NCBI RefSeq assembly: GCF_900113015.1
Contig: NZ_FONV01000003.1
Location: 248,001 to 312,000 of the forward strand
DNA: 64,000 nucleotides
Source: Actinoplanes philippinensis
GTDB lineage: Bacteria; Actinomycetota; Actinomycetes; Mycobacteriales; Micromonosporaceae
Direction: 5' to 3'
Of this stretch, positions 61,153 to 64,000 are shown piece after piece (position 1 is the first letter of the stretch; each line of letters starts with the position of its first letter). The position numbers and the translations under genes are program-made. Below the pieces are notes generated by a model. The model made no database searches. It saw only the letters and a program-made list of their open reading frames with translations, and was not told the DNA's origin.

Positions 61153-61488
61153 ATGCAGGTCTCGGTCGCGCACCATCCACCGAACACGGCAGTGCTGGTC
61201 CTGCGCGGGTCACTCGACATCGACACCGCCCCGGCCCTGAAGGCGAATCTGACGAGGCTCGTCGAGCGGCCCGCCCCGCGCGTGGTCGTGGACGTCTCCG
61301 GCCTCGACTTCTGCGACTCGATGGGTGTCGGTGTGCTGGTCACCGCGCACGGCCGGGCCGCCGAGCGGGGCGGCTGGGTCCGTCTCGCCGCCCCGTCGGG
61401 CTTCCTGCGCCGGCTCTTCGACACGCTGGGGCTCAGCGACTACCTGCCGATGTTCCCCGACGTCGCGGCGGCCCTCAAAGAGGAGTGA
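61153..61488 (+). CDS. STAS-domain anti-anti-sigma factor
   Basis: 111 residues. RsbV/SpoIIAA-like: VLVLRGSLDIDTAPALKANL, VVVDVSGLDFCDSMGVGVLV with the phosphorylatable Ser in D-S-M-G, WVRLAAPSGFLRRLFDTLGL. Unphosphorylated it binds an anti-sigma kinase and frees the sigma factor. Its partner kinase is not adjacent. ATG 61153. Convergent with the ROK gene, 9 bases between stops. More canonical than the STAS protein at 20698. Confidence 0.92.
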   Translation: MQVSVAHHPPNTAVLVLRGSLDIDTAPALKANLTRLVERPAPRVVVDVSGLDFCDSMGVGVLVTAHGRAAERGGWVRLAAPSGFLRRLFDTLGLSDYLPMFPDVAAALKEE

Positions 61489-61497
61489 CCGGCGCTC

Positions 61498-62541
61498 TCA
61501 CAGCGGGGTGACCGACGCGAGAGCGGCCACCGCCGCACCGCGGGCCCCGGCCATGTCCCGGTCGGGCACCAGGGCGAAGGTGGCGACCGCCTTCTGCTCG
61601 TCACGCAGGTCGGTGTTCTCCCGGACGGTGTTGAGGAACCACTGCCGGAAGTGCGGCGCCGCCTCGACCACGCCGCCGCCCAGGAAGTACGCCGACGGGT
61701 CGGTGAAGTTCGCCGCGATGGTGAAGAGTTTGCCGATCGCCTTGGCCTGCTGGCCGAAGACGGCGAGCGCGAGCGGATCCTCCTTCTCCCCGTAACCGCG
61801 CAGCGCCTTGGCGGCCGTCGCGATCGGCTCCGAGGCGAGCGGGTGATCCGGGAAGCGGGTCAGCCAGTACGGCAGCAGGTTGTTCTTGATGCCGGTCAGC
61901 GAGGCGATGCTCTCCACGTCGCCGGAGAACCCGCAGTTGCAGCGCGGCACGGGCTGGCCGTCCTCGAGGACGCCGTGCAGCGGGATCTGCACGTGGCCCA
62001 GCTCGCCGGCCATCCCGGCCGCGCCGCGGACCACCTGGCCGGCCTCGACGACACCGCCGCCCAGGCCGGTGCCGACGATCGCGGAGACCGACGAGTGCGC
62101 CGCCGCGTCGGCGCCGAAGTGCTGGTGGTGCGCGTAGAGGGCGGCCGCGTTGCCGTCGTTGTTGTAGACCACCGGCATGGCCAGCCGGGCCTCCAGGGCG
62201 CCGCGGATGTCGAACCCGTGCCAGGAGACCTGGTTGAAGTTGGTCGCGCCCTTCGACGAGATCACCCCGTGCGCGCTGGCCGGGCCGGGCGTGTCCAGGC
62301 CGACCGCACGGACCAGGGACAGCGGTGTCCTGGTCAGCTCCAGAATGTTGGTGAAGGCCTCGGCGAGGGCCTCGACGGCGGACTCCGGCCCGTCGAGCAC
62401 CCGGCTCGGGTTCTCCACGAGGTTGTTGACGAGGAACTGTCCCGTCGCGTCGAGAACGGTGGCGTTGTTGCAGGTGCCGCCGTTGTCGAGCCCGACGACG
62501 ACCCAGGAGGACGGGGTGCGTACGGTTTCAGCCTGATCCAC
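61498..62541 (-). CDS. ROK-family sugar kinase (glucokinase-like)
   Basis: 347 residues. ATP motif VVVGLDNGGTCNNATVL (~15-31), substrate site NNDGNAAALYAHH (catalytic Asp in N-D-G-N), VGTGLGGGVV and GELGHVQIP. The ROK zinc segment C-x-C-G-x2-G-C is partial: CNCGFSGDVESIAS, with the third Cys replaced by Asp, so zinc binding may differ. Phosphorylates a hexose, probably glucose. Neighbouring zwf fits carbon entry into the pentose phosphate route. Start GTG 62541. Convergent with the STAS gene. Confidence 0.88.
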   Translation of the reverse strand: MDQAETVRTPSSWVVVGLDNGGTCNNATVLDATGQFLVNNLVENPSRVLDGPESAVEALAEAFTNILELTRTPLSLVRAVGLDTPGPASAHGVISSKGATNFNQVSWHGFDIRGALEARLAMPVVYNNDGNAAALYAHHQHFGADAAAHSSVSAIVGTGLGGGVVEAGQVVRGAAGMAGELGHVQIPLHGVLEDGQPVPRCNCGFSGDVESIASLTGIKNNLLPYWLTRFPDHPLASEPIATAAKALRGYGEKEDPLALAVFGQQAKAIGKLFTIAANFTDPSAYFLGGGVVEAAPHFRQWFLNTVRENTDLRDEQKAVATFALVPDRDMAGARGAAVAALASVTPL

Positions 62542-62656
62542 GGTCTTGAGACTAGGTCAGTACCTGGTGCCCGGTCACGGGTGCGTCCGGATTGCGGGTG
62601 CGTTAGTCACGGTTGCAGCGGCGACTCGACACCGGATCCGGGCCGAACCGTCTGGC

Positions 62657-64000
62657 ATGACAAAGCCGACCCGCCGTACCGTGCTCGCCGGTTCCGTCGC
62701 CACCGCCGCTCTCACCGTCACCGGCCTGGCCGTCGAGACTCCCGCCGCCGCTCTGGCCGCGCCCGTCTCCGACCTGGCCCGGGCGATGGGCGACGACCCG
62801 ATCGCCCACCTGCTGCGCCGCGCCACCTTCGGCGCCACGCCCGAGTCGCTGGCCGAGGGCCGGCGGCTGGGAGTGAACGGCTGGCTGGACCGGCAGCTCG
62901 ACCCGGCGCGGATCAGCGACACCCGGTGCGACGGTGTCCTCAAGCGGCTGCCGATGGCCGGCGCCGACCCGGTCACCGTGCGGGCCACGCTGCCGAAGGA
63001 CTCGTACGACGCGTTCAAGCAGCTGGGCCGGGCCGCGATCGCCCGCGCCGCGTGGAGCGAGCGGCAGCTGTTCGAGCAGGCCGTCGCGTTCTGGGCGAAC
63101 CACCTGCACGTGGCGGCCCCGTCCAGCGGCGTCTGGGACACCCGTGCCGACTACGACACCACGGTCATCCGCAAGCACGCGTTCGGGAAGTTCGCCGACA
63201 TGCTCAGGGCCAGCGCCCGGCACCCGGCCATGCTGACCTACCTGGACCAGCGGTCGTCGACGAAGGCGCACCCCAACGAGAACTACGCCCGCGAGCTGAT
63301 GGAGCTGCACACCGTCGGCGTCGGCCACTACTCCGAGGCGGACGTGCTGGCCGCGGCCCGGCTGCTCACCGGCATGACGGTCGGCAAGTCGTCGCGGGCG
63401 TACGTCTACGACGCCTCGCTGCACGCCACCGGCGCCGTCGACGTCCAGGGCTTCCGGCACGCCAACACCGCGGCGGACGGTGAGGCCGCCGCGTTCGCCT
63501 TCATCGACCACCTGGCCCGCCGCCCGGAGACCGCCGAGCGGATCGCCCGCAAGCTGTGTGTCCGGTTCGTCGCCGACAGCGCCCCCGAGTCGCTGGTCGC
63601 CAAGCTCAAGAAGATCTACCTCGACAACGACACCGCGATCGTGCCGCTGCTGCGGGCGCTGTTCCTGTCGCCCGAGTTCGCCGGGTCGGCGGGGCAGAAG
63701 GCGCGCACCCCGTTCGAGGACGCGGTCGCCACCATCCGGGCGCTCGGCCTGGGACCGGACGCCTCCGGCGTGAAGTCGCTCGATGCCCTCTACAACCACC
63801 TGGTGCAGGCCGGGAACGCCCCGTTCCGCTGGAGCCCGCCGAACGGCTACCCGGACGTGGCCGCCGCGTGGGCGTCGCCGTCGGCGTTCCTGCTGCGCTG
63901 CAACCTGCACCTGAACCTGGCCGCCGGCTGGTACCCCAAGCAGCTGGCCCGCCCGGCGGATCTGCTGAAGTCGCTGGTTCCGGTGCTGCCGGGGACGTAC
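62657..64000 (+). CDS. DUF1800 protein, Tat-exported (partial, C-terminus outside window)
   Basis: 448 visible residues, running off the right edge. Tat signal at the start: MTKPTRRTVLAGSVATAALT (R-R-T-V-L). The DUF1800 domain follows: AHLLRRATFGATPESLAEGR, AWSERQLFEQAVAFWANHLH, HPNENYARELMELHTVGVGH and DVLAAARLLTG, then RIARKLCVRFVADSAPESLV. Members often sit next to a DUF1501 gene, which would lie just beyond the window. They are exported and of unknown function. ATG 62657. Confidence 0.9.
   Translation, partial: MTKPTRRTVLAGSVATAALTVTGLAVETPAAALAAPVSDLARAMGDDPIAHLLRRATFGATPESLAEGRRLGVNGWLDRQLDPARISDTRCDGVLKRLPMAGADPVTVRATLPKDSYDAFKQLGRAAIARAAWSERQLFEQAVAFWANHLHVAAPSSGVWDTRADYDTTVIRKHAFGKFADMLRASARHPAMLTYLDQRSSTKAHPNENYARELMELHTVGVGHYSEADVLAAARLLTGMTVGKSSRAYVYDASLHATGAVDVQGFRHANTAADGEAAAFAFIDHLARRPETAERIARKLCVRFVADSAPESLVAKLKKIYLDNDTAIVPLLRALFLSPEFAGSAGQKARTPFEDAVATIRALGLGPDASGVKSLDALYNHLVQAGNAPFRWSPPNGYPDVAAAWASPSAFLLRCNLHLNLAAGWYPKQLARPADLLKSLVPVLPGTY

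Noticed and set aside
1-64000. tRNA, rRNA, transposase or integrase genes
   Set aside because: No T-loop-like sequences in cloverleaf context, no rRNA-like sequence and no transposase motifs were found on reading both strands; weak or short elements could still be missed by eye.

Overview
The window is about 72% GC, with strongly G/C-biased third codon positions, many GTG starts and frequent GTGA/ATGA gene overlaps. It also carries the actinobacterial block pgsA–DUF881–small basic protein–DUF881–gcvH–garA–ftsR–bifunctional nuclease–MerR and the pair glgM/glgC. The gene families (STAS regulators, LPMO, DUF4331, type VII secretion-like genes) and the gene order point to a soil filamentous actinomycete, most likely Micromonosporaceae (Actinoplanes-like). 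This is inference from gene content; no 16S is present. No tRNA, rRNA, insertion sequence, prophage or CRISPR array was recognised.

Layout. 1–4.0 kb: partial histidine phosphatase, small membrane proteins, two universal stress proteins and a DoxX protein, with shared TTGGTCCC elements upstream of some of them; this looks like a small stress or hypoxia island. 4.1–7.4 kb: a frameshifted deaminase, a membrane protein, two type VII secretion-like substrate genes and a DUF1707 protein. 7.5–13.2 kb: two overlapping helicase genes, the second split from its nuclease-like tail by an in-frame TAG. 13.8–18.3 kb: a two-component system, divergent from an asparagine synthetase with an internal deletion. 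18.9–24.1 kb: a DUF1963 pair, a STAS protein, a SigG-like sigma factor divergent from an alpha/beta hydrolase, and an ATP-grasp enzyme. 24.2–32.8 kb: UvrA-like protein, then the cell-division/GarA/GcvH block.

33–41 kb: a VWA/MoxR pair, PhzF, a secreted X-Pro peptidase and an ABC-F protein. 41–48.5 kb: secreted repeat protein, glycoside hydrolase-like protein, GlgM, a GGDEF–EAL protein and GlgC (glycogen and alpha-glucan supply). 48.5–51.4 kb: a repeat-dominated region with damaged small genes. 51.4–64 kb: AraC regulator, a DUF4331/His-rich/Tat cluster, an AA10 LPMO, FKBP, lipoprotein, S4 protein, YcnI-like protein, DHH phosphoesterase, Zwf, STAS, ROK kinase and a partial DUF1800 protein.

The most unusual property is a large set of short tandem-repeat arrays. 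Each has its own sequence, and many have a 36-bp period (others 15, 18, 21, 42, 48 and 63 bp). They lie directly downstream of genes or inside protein linkers. At one locus (48.6–49.2 kb) the array appears to have grown out of coding sequence and split a gene. Several genes also carry informative lesions: a frameshift, an amber codon, an in-frame deletion, and replaced active-site residues in the GGDEF and YcnI proteins.
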